A stretch of DNA of 64,000 bases from Flavobacteriaceae bacterium (GTDB taxonomy: Bacteria; Bacteroidota; Bacteroidia; Flavobacteriales; Flavobacteriaceae), in the NCBI GenBank assembly GCA_024638165.1, contig JAHEKV010000004.1, positions 286,703 to 350,702 on the forward strand, written 5' to 3'. Position 1 is the stretch's first letter, and each line of letters begins with the position of its first letter. Below are positions 16,762 through 25,118 of this stretch, one piece after another. The position numbers were made by a program, and so were the translations under genes. A model generated the notes under the pieces. That model was not told the origin of the DNA and made no database searches. It saw nothing but the letters and a program-made list of their open reading frames with translations.

Positions 16762-17888
16762 AGACTACCTTTTGTACTTGGAAGAATCAAATGCTCTGTA
16801 TCTCTTTTCTTTGCCATTTTAATCGCTTTAGCAAAAGCTTTAAAGAGACCTTCAATCTTATGATGTTCATTAAAACCGCTGGCCTTGAGGTTTAAATTGG
16901 CTTTGGCACCATCGGCAAACGATTTGAAAAAGTGAAAGAACATTTCTGTAGGCATATCACCTATTTTCTCTCTTTTAAAATTCGCATCCCACATCAACCA
17001 AGCTCTACCCCCAAAATCAATAGCTGCTTGGGCTAGTGCGTCATCCATCGGGAGACAGTAACCGTATCGTTCTACTCCTAATTTATTACCCAGTGCTTTC
17101 GCGAAAGCCTCCCCAAGAGCAATTCCGGTGTCTTCTATGGTATGATGTTCATCGATATGTAAATCGCCTTTGCATTTCACAAATAAATCAAGCTGTCCAT
17201 GACGAGCAATCTGTTCTAACATATGATCGAAAAATCCTAGCCCTGTATGAATTTCAGATTCGCCAGTTCCCTCTAAGTTAAGCGTGATTTCAATATCTGT
17301 TTCTTTAGTTTTTCGCTGATGAGTAATCTTGCGGTCGAGTTTCTTCAAGAAATCGGTAATCGAATTCCAGTCATCACATGCTAAGGCAATATGCTTATTT
17401 AGTTCTTGAAGAGATTCATTCAATTCATCCTTACCTGATTGACTAGCATTAAACAGAAATGATTTGATCCCTAGATTTTTCCCTAATTCTACATCAGTGT
17501 ATCGATCCCCAATGACAAAGCTATTTTCGAGATCGAAACCTTGAGACATGAGATCTGTAAGCATTCCTGTCCTAGGCTTTCTGTTCGGAGAATTTTCAGA
17601 AGGAAAACTCGAATCAATAGCAATTTTTTCAAAGCTAATTCCTTCAGACTCAAAGGTACGAATCATTAGGTTTTGAACGGGCCAAAAATCTTCTGAAGGA
17701 AAAGATTCAGTACCCAGTCCATCTTGATTGGTGATTAGCACTAATTGGTAGCCTAAAATCTTATGAGCTAATTTTAAGGAGCTAATCACATTAGGAAAAA
17801 ACACTAGCTTATCAATGTGATCGATTTGATAATCAGCTGGCTCTTTTATGATCGTACCATCACGATCTACAAACAGGTATTTCTTCAT
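16758..17888 (-). CDS. hisB: Bifunctional histidinol-phosphatase / imidazoleglycerol-phosphate dehydratase
   Basis: This 376-residue fusion covers step 8 (N-terminal HAD phosphatase, about 1-165) and step 6 (IGP dehydratase, about 188-376). The HAD nucleophile motif is VDRDGT with Asp8 and Asp10, and the GDRYTD motif is at 127-132. The zinc loop of E. coli HisB (Cys/His cluster before RKP) is replaced here by SSFPSENSPNRKP, so the phosphatase half probably lacks structural zinc. The dehydratase half shows the metal-binding repeats HTGLGFFDHML, DEHHTIEDTGIALGEAF and FNEHHKIEGLFKAF. Its ATG overlaps the hisDC stop (ATGA), and its stop overlaps hisH. It complements HisDC by carrying the alternate steps of the pathway end. 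Confidence 0.96.
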   Translation of the reverse strand: MKKYLFVDRDGTIIKEPADYQIDHIDKLVFFPNVISSLKLAHKILGYQLVLITNQDGLGTESFPSEDFWPVQNLMIRTFESEGISFEKIAIDSSFPSENSPNRKPRTGMLTDLMSQGFDLENSFVIGDRYTDVELGKNLGIKSFLFNASQSGKDELNESLQELNKHIALACDDWNSITDFLKKLDRKITHQRKTKETDIEITLNLEGTGESEIHTGLGFFDHMLEQIARHGQLDLFVKCKGDLHIDEHHTIEDTGIALGEAFAKALGNKLGVERYGYCLPMDDALAQAAIDFGGRAWLMWDANFKREKIGDMPTEMFFHFFKSFADGAKANLNLKASGFNEHHKIEGLFKAFAKAIKMAKKRDTEHLILPSTKGSL

Positions 17889-20224
17889 GAATTCAATAAT
17901 TTGATAACACGCTTGTTTTCATCGGGGGTACCGACTGTAATACGGAGCATATTTTGACATCCATATTGCGAACTTCGATTTCTTACAACAATACCAGCAT
18001 CAACGAAATCTCGATATCTTTTTGACGCATCGTCGACTTGAAATAATATAAAATTAGCTTCAGACTCGTAAACCTCAGCTACCCAGCTACATTGCTTCAA
18101 TGCGATATTTAGAATTGCTCTTTGATCCTTTAGAATTTCAATTTCACTTTGAATCATTGAATCATTTGAAAGGCGATCTAAAGCTAACTCTATATTAGGG
18201 CTACTGATATTATAGGGGGGCTTAATACGATTGAGCCATCCAATAATTTTTGGATTAGCAATAGCAACTCCTAGTCGCGCACCTGCTAAGCCATAAGCCT
18301 TTGAGAGGGTTCGCACCACAATGAGGTTCTGATATTCAGTCACTACACCTACCAGGCTCTGCTCGCTAGAAAAATCAATATAAGCTTCATCAACGACTAC
18401 TAATGCATTCGTCTCTCGGATAAATCTTTGAAGTTTTTTAGAATCGAGACGTCTTCCTGTAGGATTATTAGGATTACACAAGAACACCAGTTGAGTTCTA
18501 CCACTGATCTGGCTTTCGAATACATTCCAATCTAACTCAAATTCATCATTAAGCGGCACAGTGATCAGCTCCACATCGTTCTTGTCAGCTAATACACTAT
18601 ACATTCCATAAGATGGCTTAAAAGTCAATGCATTATGCTGTTTTGGTTCAACTACTAATTGCATGATTAAATCCAATACTTCGTCGCTTCCATTTCCAAT
18701 AAAGAGTGTATTATCTTGAATTCCCCACAGCTCGGCGATACGAGCTTTTAGGGCCAATTGATAGGGATCAGGGTATCTAGTTGCTTTACCATCAAAAGGA
18801 TTTTCATTCGCATCTAACCAAATTTTAGAGATCGCATTATCTGAGAACTCACTTCTAGCCGATGAATACACCTCAGAAACCAATAAATGTCTTCTAATAT
18901 TCGCATCTATATCGTAACCTTCTGCACCTTCATCATCTTGATTATTAAGGTGCTTAAGTCGAAGAGTCACAGCATTTTCGTGGGCTTTCAACTGTTCAGC
19001 ATTCGCCATTTGTTCAACGATAGGCCCAAGGTCACGTATCCCTTGAGCGCTAACCTTCTGAAAGGTTATAGCTTTAGTATAACTGTCTAAATTGACTCCA
19101 CTATACTGTCTGGCAAATCCATTGGTGGGTAAGGTATGATTCGTCCCTGATGCATAATCACCAGCACTTTCGGGAGTAAAATTCCCTATAAATACAGAAC
19201 CAGCGTTTTTAACCAAGGCAACCATATCTTCTGGTTTTTCACTGGCAATAATGTAATGCTCTGGAGCATATAAATTGATGAATTTAGCAGCCTTTACTCG
19301 ATCCTCAAAAAGAATAACCCTACTGTTTTCTAGTGCCTTAGTCGCAATCTCTTTTCTTGGCAGGTTCCCTAATTGGATCTTAATTTCTTCTTCTATCCTT
19401 TTTAGCTTTGATATATCGGATAGAACTAATACCACTTGACTATCAGGTCCGTGCTCTGCTTGACTTAAAAGATCTGCAGCTACGAATTCGGGCATACAAG
19501 TATCATCGGCAAATACCAGTAATTCACTAGGGCCAGCAGGCATGTCTATTGCCACTCCCTGCTGTGTAGCGAATTGTTTTGCTACCGTTACAAACTGGTT
19601 ACCAGGACCAAAAATCTTATCGACCGCAGGAATAGATTGGGTACCGTTAGTTAGTGCAGCAATGGCTTGGGCACCACCAACTTTAAATAATTGGTTTACC
19701 CCACAAAGAGAAGCAGTGTAAAGAATGGCCGGGTCTACTTTGCCGAATTGATTGGGCGGAGTACATAAGGTGATTGATTCACAGCCCGCGATCTTTGCAG
19801 GAATAGCCAACATAAGAACGGTAGAAAATAATGGCGCCGAGCCACCAGGAATATAAATTCCCACCTTTTCAATAGCTACTTTGCGTTGCTCGCAAACTAC
19901 TCCAGGCATGGTTTCAACACGTATAGGTTTGGTCTTTTGCGCCTGGTGAAAAGATTCAATATTCTGTTTTGCTTTTTGTATCGCAATTTTTAAAGTTGGA
20001 TCTACTAATTTTTCTGCTTCATCAAGCTCTTTCTTACTGATAGATAGGGTATCTAACTTGACCTTGTCAAAATTTTCGGTGTAGCCAAATAAAGCTTCAT
20101 CGCCACTATGTTTGACTTTACTAAATATCTCGCTTATTAGCGGATATAAATCCTCATAGGAGGCTGTGGGACGTTTAGTGATGTCTGCCCACTGTTCTTT
20201 ACTAGGGTTAGTGTAGGTAAGCAT
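17885..20224 (-). CDS. HisD-HisC fusion: histidinol dehydrogenase / histidinol-phosphate aminotransferase
   Basis: One uninterrupted frame of 779 residues joins two enzymes that are normally separate. HisD covers about residues 1-427, with the Gln255/His258 metal region LLSQAEHGPDS and catalytic Glu322-His323 in YAPEHY. The linker is short and acidic (NNQDDEGAEG, about 427-436). HisC covers about 437-779: YSSAR and LDANENPFD at the substrate site, NPNNPTG at 584-590, and the PLP Lys642 in TLSKAYGLAGARLG. Both halves are full length with all catalytic residues. The start ATG at 20224 lies 2 bases after the hisG stop. An extension to 20344 would overlap hisG and is rejected. There is no in-frame ATG at the linker from which HisC could start alone. 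The product does step 7 and steps 9-10. Confidence 0.93.
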   Translation of the reverse strand: MLTYTNPSKEQWADITKRPTASYEDLYPLISEIFSKVKHSGDEALFGYTENFDKVKLDTLSISKKELDEAEKLVDPTLKIAIQKAKQNIESFHQAQKTKPIRVETMPGVVCEQRKVAIEKVGIYIPGGSAPLFSTVLMLAIPAKIAGCESITLCTPPNQFGKVDPAILYTASLCGVNQLFKVGGAQAIAALTNGTQSIPAVDKIFGPGNQFVTVAKQFATQQGVAIDMPAGPSELLVFADDTCMPEFVAADLLSQAEHGPDSQVVLVLSDISKLKRIEEEIKIQLGNLPRKEIATKALENSRVILFEDRVKAAKFINLYAPEHYIIASEKPEDMVALVKNAGSVFIGNFTPESAGDYASGTNHTLPTNGFARQYSGVNLDSYTKAITFQKVSAQGIRDLGPIVEQMANAEQLKAHENAVTLRLKHLNNQDDEGAEGYDIDANIRRHLLVSEVYSSARSEFSDNAISKIWLDANENPFDGKATRYPDPYQLALKARIAELWGIQDNTLFIGNGSDEVLDLIMQLVVEPKQHNALTFKPSYGMYSVLADKNDVELITVPLNDEFELDWNVFESQISGRTQLVFLCNPNNPTGRRLDSKKLQRFIRETNALVVVDEAYIDFSSEQSLVGVVTEYQNLIVVRTLSKAYGLAGARLGVAIANPKIIGWLNRIKPPYNISSPNIELALDRLSNDSMIQSEIEILKDQRAILNIALKQCSWVAEVYESEANFILFQVDDASKRYRDFVDAGIVVRNRSSQYGCQNMLRITVGTPDENKRVIKLLNS

Positions 20225-20226
20225 AT

Positions 20227-21081
20227 TTATAAGAACATCTTTTCTATAGAACTCACCAAAATACCTTCTGCTCCTGCACTTTTGAGCTTTTCGATCATCG
20301 GCCAAAACCGTTTTTCTTCGATTACCGTGTGCACCGAAACCCATCCAGACTCTGCGAGTGGTAAAACAGTAGGACTTTTCATCCCTGGTAGTAAGGATAA
20401 AACCTCTTGTAAATTGGCCTGTTGAACATTCATTAATACATATTTATGCTCTCTTGCTCTCAATACTCCCCTTAATCTAAATAAGAGTTCTTGAAAAGTT
20501 TCATTGGATTGATCAAGTTTCGGAGAAACCGCAAGTACAGCTTCACTTTTTAATAAGGTTTCAACCTCCTTAAGGTTGTTCTTGAAAAGAGTACTACCAC
20601 TACTCACGATATCACAAATAGCTTCAGATAATCCGATATTCGGTGCGATCTCAACACTACCATTAATGACGTGTATATCAGCATTGATATTGTTATTATC
20701 TAGAAAGGAACGAAGTGTATTTGGATACGAAGTGGCAATCCTCTTATTTTCGAGATCCTGAAGTCCATTATATTCTGTACCCTTTGGTACCGCAATACAA
20801 ACGCGACATTTTGAAAACTTCAATCTTTCAACGCTCTCGATATGATTGCCTTTTTCGATAAGTAAATTTTCACCAATTATCGCTAGGTCTACTACGCCGT
20901 CTTGTAAATATTTAGGAATATCTCCATTGCGCAAATAGTATACTTCTAACGCAAAGTTAGTTGCCGGAGCCTTTAATTGATCCTTGCCATTATTGATAGA
21001 AATCCCAGCTTCTTTCAGTAATTTGATCGAATCGTCGTGAAGTCTTCCGCTTTTTTGAATTGCAATTTTTAGTCGTTCCAT
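20227..21081 (-). CDS. hisG: ATP phosphoribosyltransferase, long form
   Basis: This 284-residue enzyme catalyses the first committed step: ATP plus PRPP gives phosphoribosyl-ATP. The catalytic part (about 1-205) has IAIQKSGRLHDDS, DLAIIGENLL and CDIVSSGSTLF (PRPP loop). The C-terminal ferredoxin-like regulatory domain (about 210-284, from YVLMNVQQANLQEVLSLLPG to ILVSSIEKM) is present. This is therefore the long HisG that works without HisZ and is feedback-inhibited by histidine. It is the first gene of the his operon. Its leader carries a His-codon peptide and an intrinsic terminator, so enzyme inhibition and attenuation act at the same step. Confidence 0.97.
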   Translation of the reverse strand: MERLKIAIQKSGRLHDDSIKLLKEAGISINNGKDQLKAPATNFALEVYYLRNGDIPKYLQDGVVDLAIIGENLLIEKGNHIESVERLKFSKCRVCIAVPKGTEYNGLQDLENKRIATSYPNTLRSFLDNNNINADIHVINGSVEIAPNIGLSEAICDIVSSGSTLFKNNLKEVETLLKSEAVLAVSPKLDQSNETFQELLFRLRGVLRAREHKYVLMNVQQANLQEVLSLLPGMKSPTVLPLAESGWVSVHTVIEEKRFWPMIEKLKSAGAEGILVSSIEKMFL

Positions 21082-21090
21082 GATTGATTT

Positions 21091-21128
21091 AAATAAAAAA
21101 TCCGTTTAAACACAAGGCTCAAACGGAT
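21091..21128 (-). terminator. Intrinsic terminator of the his attenuator
   Basis: On the minus strand an 8-bp perfect stem, ATCCGTTT pairing with AAACGGAT (21100-21107 with 21121-21128), closes a 13-base loop. It is followed at once by a T-rich tract (TTTTTATTT). It lies between the leader peptide stop and the hisG ATG, the position expected of an attenuator. Just upstream, at 21130-21148, GTATGTAAA can pair imperfectly with TTTATAC. That hairpin runs into the terminator arm and is a candidate competing structure. Confidence 0.8.
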
Positions 21129-21153
21129 CGTATAAAGTATTTACATACCCAAT

Positions 21154-21207
21154 CTATCTCGCCTGAGCGCAGTAAAATAGATGATGGTGATGCGTTGTCT
21201 TATTCAT
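21154..21207 (-). CDS. hisL: his leader peptide with four consecutive His codons
   Basis: This 17-codon ORF reads MNKTTHHHHLFYCAQAR and then TAG. The His run CAT CAC CAT CAT lies at 21181-21192. It starts 8 bases after an exact TAnnTTTG box (21216-21223) and ends 26 bases before the terminator stem, 73 bases before hisG. The arrangement promoter / His-rich peptide / terminator / hisG is that of classical transcription attenuation. When charged tRNA-His is scarce, the ribosome stalls on the His run and the terminator should fail to form. It is too short for routine gene callers. Homology to the enterobacterial hisL peptide is by function, not sequence. Confidence 0.85.
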   Translation of the reverse strand: MNKTTHHHHLFYCAQAR

Positions 21208-21215
21208 TATACTTA

Positions 21216-21223
21216 CAAAAATA
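21216..21223 (-). promoter_or_regulatory. -7 box (TATTTTTG) of the his operon
   Basis: This is an exact TAnnTTTG match, 8 nt before the leader peptide ATG. The 5' leader ahead of the peptide would be only a few bases long. No clear -33 element was seen. Confidence 0.65.
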
Positions 21224-21243
21224 AGCTTGTTTTTTATTTGTCA

Positions 21244-22059
21244 CTAATTATTACCAAGAATAATCGGCAAGCCACTTTCTCCAGAACCAACAACTACTAC
21301 TTTCGCATTCGGTGATTCTGCAAGTTTCAATGTGGCTTCGATACCTTTATCTTGAAGAATCTTGTCTGTTAATGAGGCACTTAAAATTCGGTTAGCATCT
21401 GCTTTTCCCTGCGCCTCGATGATTTGTCTTTGAGCTTCCTTTTCTGCAGTTACTAATCTAAACTCGTATTCTAAAGCCGATTGTTCTTGCTTTAACTTGC
21501 GCTCAATAGCTTCACGAATCGTTGGCGGTAGGGTAACGTCTCTGACCAGAATTTCGTTCAGTTGAATGTATTGATCTTCCACAATCATTTTGGTTTCCTC
21601 AAAAATTTCCTGTTGAATAGCATCTCTTTTAGAAGAGTATAGTTGCTCTGGAGTATACCTACCAACCACCGATCTTGCTGCAGATCTAATAGCAGGAAGT
21701 AGGATACGATTTACGTATTGCTCACTTTTTTCTTGGTGGAGTTTACCTAGATACTCATAAATTGGCTGGTACCATGCCGATGCATCAATCTGAATTTCAA
21801 GACCATTCGAAGAAAGCACTTTCATTTTTTCAAATAGTTCTTGTTGTCTTACTTCATAAACAAATACGCGGTTCCATGGCGCTACCAAATGAAAACCTTC
21901 GCCCATAGGGGGTTGGTCAGTAACTACTCCACCTGAGAAGGTTCGATAAAGCACACCTGCTCTACCAGAGCCAATGGTTATAGCAGATTTAGAAATTAAT
22001 ACAATCAGTAAGAAAAAACCTACTACACCAGGAAGTAAAAATTTTGGTAAACGTTCCAT
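21244..22059 (-). CDS. Prohibitin/SPFH (band 7) family membrane protein
   Basis: This 271-residue protein has one N-terminal membrane segment (about residues 8-27) and then a band 7/SPFH domain (about 28-210: GRAGVLYRTFSGGV, GEGFHLVAPWNRVFVYEVR, IRSAARSVVGRYTPEQLY). A coiled-coil region follows, rich in Glu, Arg and Ala (EQSALEYEFRLVTAEKEAQRQIIEAQG). It resembles prohibitins more than HflC. Such proteins form membrane rings that scaffold proteases or lipid domains. It is 12 bases downstream of fabG in the same direction. The his promoter starts right after its stop, so read-through into the his leader is possible. Confidence 0.88.
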   Translation of the reverse strand: MERLPKFLLPGVVGFFLLIVLISKSAITIGSGRAGVLYRTFSGGVVTDQPPMGEGFHLVAPWNRVFVYEVRQQELFEKMKVLSSNGLEIQIDASAWYQPIYEYLGKLHQEKSEQYVNRILLPAIRSAARSVVGRYTPEQLYSSKRDAIQQEIFEETKMIVEDQYIQLNEILVRDVTLPPTIREAIERKLKQEQSALEYEFRLVTAEKEAQRQIIEAQGKADANRILSASLTDKILQDKGIEATLKLAESPNAKVVVVGSGESGLPIILGNN

Positions 22060-22071
22060 TTCAAATTTAAA

Positions 22072-22815
22072 TTAAGTTAACATACCGCCGTCTACAAGAA
22101 GGACTTGACCTGTAATATAAGAAGAAAGATCAGATGCAAAGAATAAACAAGCGTGCGCTACATCCTCTGGAGTTCCGCCACGTTTCAATGGAATGCCAGC
22201 TCGCCATTGTTCTACTACTGCTTCATCCAGCTTATCAGTCATTTCTGTTTCGATAAAACCTGGAGCAATAACGTTTGCTCTAATGTTTCTTGATCCCAAT
22301 TCTAGAGCGATACTTTTTGTGAATCCAATCATACCGGCTTTGGACGCTGCGTAATTCGCCTGCCCCGCATTACCCTTTACTCCTACAATAGAGCTTATAT
22401 TAATGATAGATCCGTTTCGCTGTTTCAAAAAGACTCTCTGGAAAGCCTTGGTCATATTAAAAACCGACTTAAGATTCACCTCTATTACTTTATCGAAGTC
22501 TTCTTCAGACATTCGCATTAGAAGATTGTCTTTAGTGATTCCAGCATTGTTAATGAGTGCATCTAATGAGTCAAAATCAGACATTACTTCTGAGGCTAAT
22601 TTTTCGCATGCCTCAAAACTAGAAGCATCACTCTTATATGCTTTAACAGTAACACCGAGCTTTGATAGTTCTTCTTGTAGTGCTAGTGCTGGTGCTTCGC
22701 TGGAACTATAGGTAAATGCGACGTTCGCACCGTTTTGCGCGAACACTCGAGCAATTCCACTACCAATACCTCTACTTGCGCCGGTGATTAAAACCGTCTT
22801 TTTGTTCAATAACAT
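22072..22815 (-). CDS. fabG: 3-oxoacyl-[ACP] reductase
   Basis: This 247-residue short-chain dehydrogenase is the ketoreductase of fatty acid elongation. The cofactor motif GASRGIGSG is at about residues 12-20, with NNAGITKDNLLMRMSEEDFD typical of FabG. The catalytic Ser lies in INISSIVGVKGNAGQ, and the Tyr-Lys pair in NYAASKAG. Closing segment YITGQVLLVDGGM is standard. It lies 10 bases after sucD in the same direction. The next gene is the prohibitin-like protein. It is likely the housekeeping FabG, given its motif fidelity and nearby lpx/fabZ genes. Confidence 0.95.
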   Translation of the reverse strand: MLLNKKTVLITGASRGIGSGIARVFAQNGANVAFTYSSSEAPALALQEELSKLGVTVKAYKSDASSFEACEKLASEVMSDFDSLDALINNAGITKDNLLMRMSEEDFDKVIEVNLKSVFNMTKAFQRVFLKQRNGSIINISSIVGVKGNAGQANYAASKAGMIGFTKSIALELGSRNIRANVIAPGFIETEMTDKLDEAVVEQWRAGIPLKRGGTPEDVAHACLFFASDLSSYITGQVLLVDGGMLT

Positions 22816-22825
22816 GTCTTTCTAA

Positions 22826-23698
22826 TTAAGCTAAAACCTCTTTAACCTTAGCACCGATCATTGCAGGAGAATCTACCACATGAATACCACAAGAAGCCAT
22901 AATTCGCTTCTTAGCTTGAGCGGTATCATCGCTACCTCCAACAATAGCACCGGCATGTCCCATGGTTCTACCCGCAGGAGCAGTTTCACCAGCGATGAAA
23001 CCTACTACAGGTTTTTTACTACCACTATTTCTATACCAATGAGCAGCGTCAGATTCTAATTGACCTCCAATTTCACCGATCATTACAACACAATCTGTTT
23101 CTTCGTCTTCAATTAGTAATTGCAGTGCTTCTTTAGTTGTAGTACCGATAATAGGATCACCTCCAATACCGATGGCTGTAGAAACTCCTAAGCCTTGACG
23201 AACAACCTGATCTGAAGCTTCATAGGTCAATGTTCCCGATTTAGAAACAATACCCACTTTTCCTTTTTTGAATACAAAGCCTGGCATAATACCAACCTTA
23301 GCTTCTTCTGGAGTAATTACACCCGGACAGTTAGGACCAATTAAACGGCAATCGTATTGCTTAATATAATCGTATACTTTAACCATATCTGCCACAGGAA
23401 TACCTTCGGTGATTGCAATGATTACTTTAATCCCTGCATTTGCAGCCTCCATAATAGCATCTGCTGCAAATGCTGGTGGAACAAAAATGATAGAGGTATT
23501 AGCTCCGGCCTTTTCTACTGCCTCTCTCACCGTGTTAAAAACAGGACGATCAAGATGAGTTTGTCCTCCTTTACCCGGAGTTACCCCTCCTACTACATTA
23601 GTTCCATATTCGATCATTTGCTCAGCGTGAAAAGTACCTTCGGTACCTGTGAAACCTTGAACAATAATGCGAGAATCTTTATTTACTAATACACTCAT
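22826..23698 (-). CDS. sucD: Succinyl-CoA synthetase alpha subunit
   Basis: This 290-residue TCA-cycle subunit makes succinate and ATP or GTP from succinyl-CoA. The CoA-binding Rossmann region includes [20 protein letters not shown], the central part is [21 protein letters not shown], and the active-site phosphohistidine is in [10 protein letters not shown] near residue 247. Length is normal. The beta subunit gene sucC is not in the window; separate sucC and sucD loci are common in Bacteroidota. An exact -7 box (23715-23722) lies 16 bases upstream, so sucD-fabG-prohibitin may form a unit. Confidence 0.96.
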   Translation of the reverse strand: MSVLVNKDSRIIVQGFTGTEGTFHAEQMIEYGTNVVGGVTPGKGGQTHLDRPVFNTVREAVEKAGANTSIIFVPPAFAADAIMEAANAGIKVIIAITEGIPVADMVKVYDYIKQYDCRLIGPNCPGVITPEEAKVGIMPGFVFKKGKVGIVSKSGTLTYEASDQVVRQGLGVSTAIGIGGDPIIGTTTKEALQLLIEDEETDCVVMIGEIGGQLESDAAHWYRNSGSKKPVVGFIAGETAPAGRTMGHAGAIVGGSDDTAQAKKRIMASCGIHVVDSPAMIGAKVKEVLA

Positions 23699-23714
23699 AT
23701 CTATATTTTGATTG

Positions 23715-23722
23715 CAAATTTA
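23715..23722 (-). promoter_or_regulatory. -7 box (TAAATTTG) of sucD
   Basis: Exact TAnnTTTG match in the 59-base efp-sucD gap, ending 16 nt before the sucD ATG. Confidence 0.55.
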
Positions 23723-23757
23723 AAAACGACAAAGGAAAGATTTGCCGATGATTTTGT

Positions 23758-24324
23758 TTATTCTTTAACTCGTTCGATGTATGATTTCTTTTCGGTGTCA
23801 ATTTTGACCTTATCTCCTTCGTTAATGAACAAAGGAACATTAATCCTTGCTCCTGTTTCTACGGTTGCTGGTTTAGTAGCATTCGTAGCTGTGTTCCCTT
23901 TAACACCGGGTTCAGAGTGGGTAACTTCTAGTACAACACTGGCTGGCATATCTACTGATAATGGCGCGCTATCTTCTGTATTGAATAAAATAGTAACCAC
24001 CTCTCCTTCTTTAAGTAAATCATGTGCTTCTAAGGCCTCTTCCTCTAGTGTAATTTGATCGTAATCTTCGGTATTCATGAAGTGATAAGTCGAACCTTCA
24101 CTGTAGAGAAATTGAAAACTACGAGTCTCTACACGAACGTCATCTAGTTTATGACCCGCAGAAAAGGTGTTGTCAAGTACTTTTCCTGTAGTTACACTTT
24201 TAAGTTTGGTTCTTACGAATGCCGGTCCCTTTCCAGGTTTAACATGCAAGAATTCAATGATTTTGTAGATATCGTTATTGTAACGAATGCAAAGTCCTTT
24301 TCGGATGTCTGAAGTTGACGCCAT
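23758..24324 (-). CDS. efp: Elongation factor P
   Basis: This 188-residue factor relieves ribosome stalling at polyproline. It has the KOW-like N-terminal domain (TSDIRKGLCIRYNNDIYKI) and two OB-fold domains, ending in GARINVPLFINEGDKVKIDTE. The loop tip that enters the peptidyl-transferase centre reads PGKGPAF with Lys32 at the tip. A Lys here is the type modified by EpmA or another Lys pathway in some bacteria, rather than the rhamnosylated Arg type. No modification gene is in the window. It lies 2 bases after lpxA in a leftward run with lpxC/fabZ and lpxD. Confidence 0.96.
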   Translation of the reverse strand: MASTSDIRKGLCIRYNNDIYKIIEFLHVKPGKGPAFVRTKLKSVTTGKVLDNTFSAGHKLDDVRVETRSFQFLYSEGSTYHFMNTEDYDQITLEEEALEAHDLLKEGEVVTILFNTEDSAPLSVDMPASVVLEVTHSEPGVKGNTATNATKPATVETGARINVPLFINEGDKVKIDTEKKSYIERVKE

Positions 24325-24326
24325 AA

Positions 24327-25112
24327 TTATGAATTATTAAAATAGCCTTTCATGATACCGCGTTTAGAAGCTCTGATGAATTCGAGTATTTCATCTCGTT
24401 CATGCGTAGCTTCCATTTCAGCTTCAATAATTTCTAAGGCTTGGGTGTTATTGTAATTCTTTTGGTATAAAATTCGATAAATCTGTTGAATCTCTTTGAT
24501 TTTTTCAGATGTAAAACCTCTTCTTCTAAGTCCTACAGAATTTACTCCAACATAAGATAGCGGTTCTCTAGCTGCTTTAACAAATGGTGGAACATCCTTT
24601 CTTACCAGAGCACCACCCGTAACAAAGGAATGATGGCCGATAGAAACAAATTGGTGTACCGCAACCATCCCAGCCATAACAACGTTAGGTCCTACATTTA
24701 CATGACCTGCGAGTGTAGAATTATTACTGAAAATACATCCGTCAGATACATTACAATCGTGTGCTATATGGCAATACGCCATGATCAGACAATTCGATCC
24801 AACGATGGTCTTCCAACGATCCGTGGTACCTCTATTTATGGTAACGCACTCTCTAATTGTGGTATGGTCACCGATAACCGTTATGGTATCTTCGCCTGAG
24901 TACTTTAAATCTTGCGGTGGAGCAGAAATCACTGAACCGGGATAGATGAAACAGTTTTTACCGATTCTCGCACCTTCCATTATTGTTACATTAGAACCAA
25001 TCCAAGTTCCCTCACCAATTTCCACATTATTGTGAATCATTGCGAAGGGCTCAATGGTAACGTTTTTAGCAATTTTCGCTCCCGGATGTACGTAAGCTAA
25101 TGGTTGATTCAT
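24327..25112 (-). CDS. lpxA: UDP-N-acetylglucosamine acyltransferase
   Basis: This 261-residue enzyme starts lipid A synthesis by acylating UDP-GlcNAc at the 3 position. The left-handed beta-helix is built from hexapeptide repeats (residues about 8-185: VTIEPFAMIHNNVEIGEGTWIG and so on), with the catalytic His in CHIAHDCNVSDG. The C-terminal helical domain (KIKEIQQIYRILYQKNYN) is typical. It follows the lpxC/fabZ fusion by 6 bases and precedes efp by 2 bases. The gene set lpxD-lpxC/fabZ-lpxA encodes the first three lipid A steps plus FabZ. Confidence 0.97.
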   Translation of the reverse strand: MNQPLAYVHPGAKIAKNVTIEPFAMIHNNVEIGEGTWIGSNVTIMEGARIGKNCFIYPGSVISAPPQDLKYSGEDTITVIGDHTTIRECVTINRGTTDRWKTIVGSNCLIMAYCHIAHDCNVSDGCIFSNNSTLAGHVNVGPNVVMAGMVAVHQFVSIGHHSFVTGGALVRKDVPPFVKAAREPLSYVGVNSVGLRRRGFTSEKIKEIQQIYRILYQKNYNNTQALEIIEAEMEATHERDEILEFIRASKRGIMKGYFNNS

Positions 25113-25118
25113 CTAGAC

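Noticed and set aside
20225-20344. In-frame upstream extension of HisDC by 40 residues
   Set aside because: It lies entirely inside hisG, is basic and low-complexity, and the HisD homology begins at the ATG at 20224, 2 bases after the hisG stop.
23357-23689. 110-residue frame opposite sucD
   Set aside because: Antisense to a conserved gene; its His, Cys and Tyr-rich composition reflects the reverse complement of codons, not a protein.
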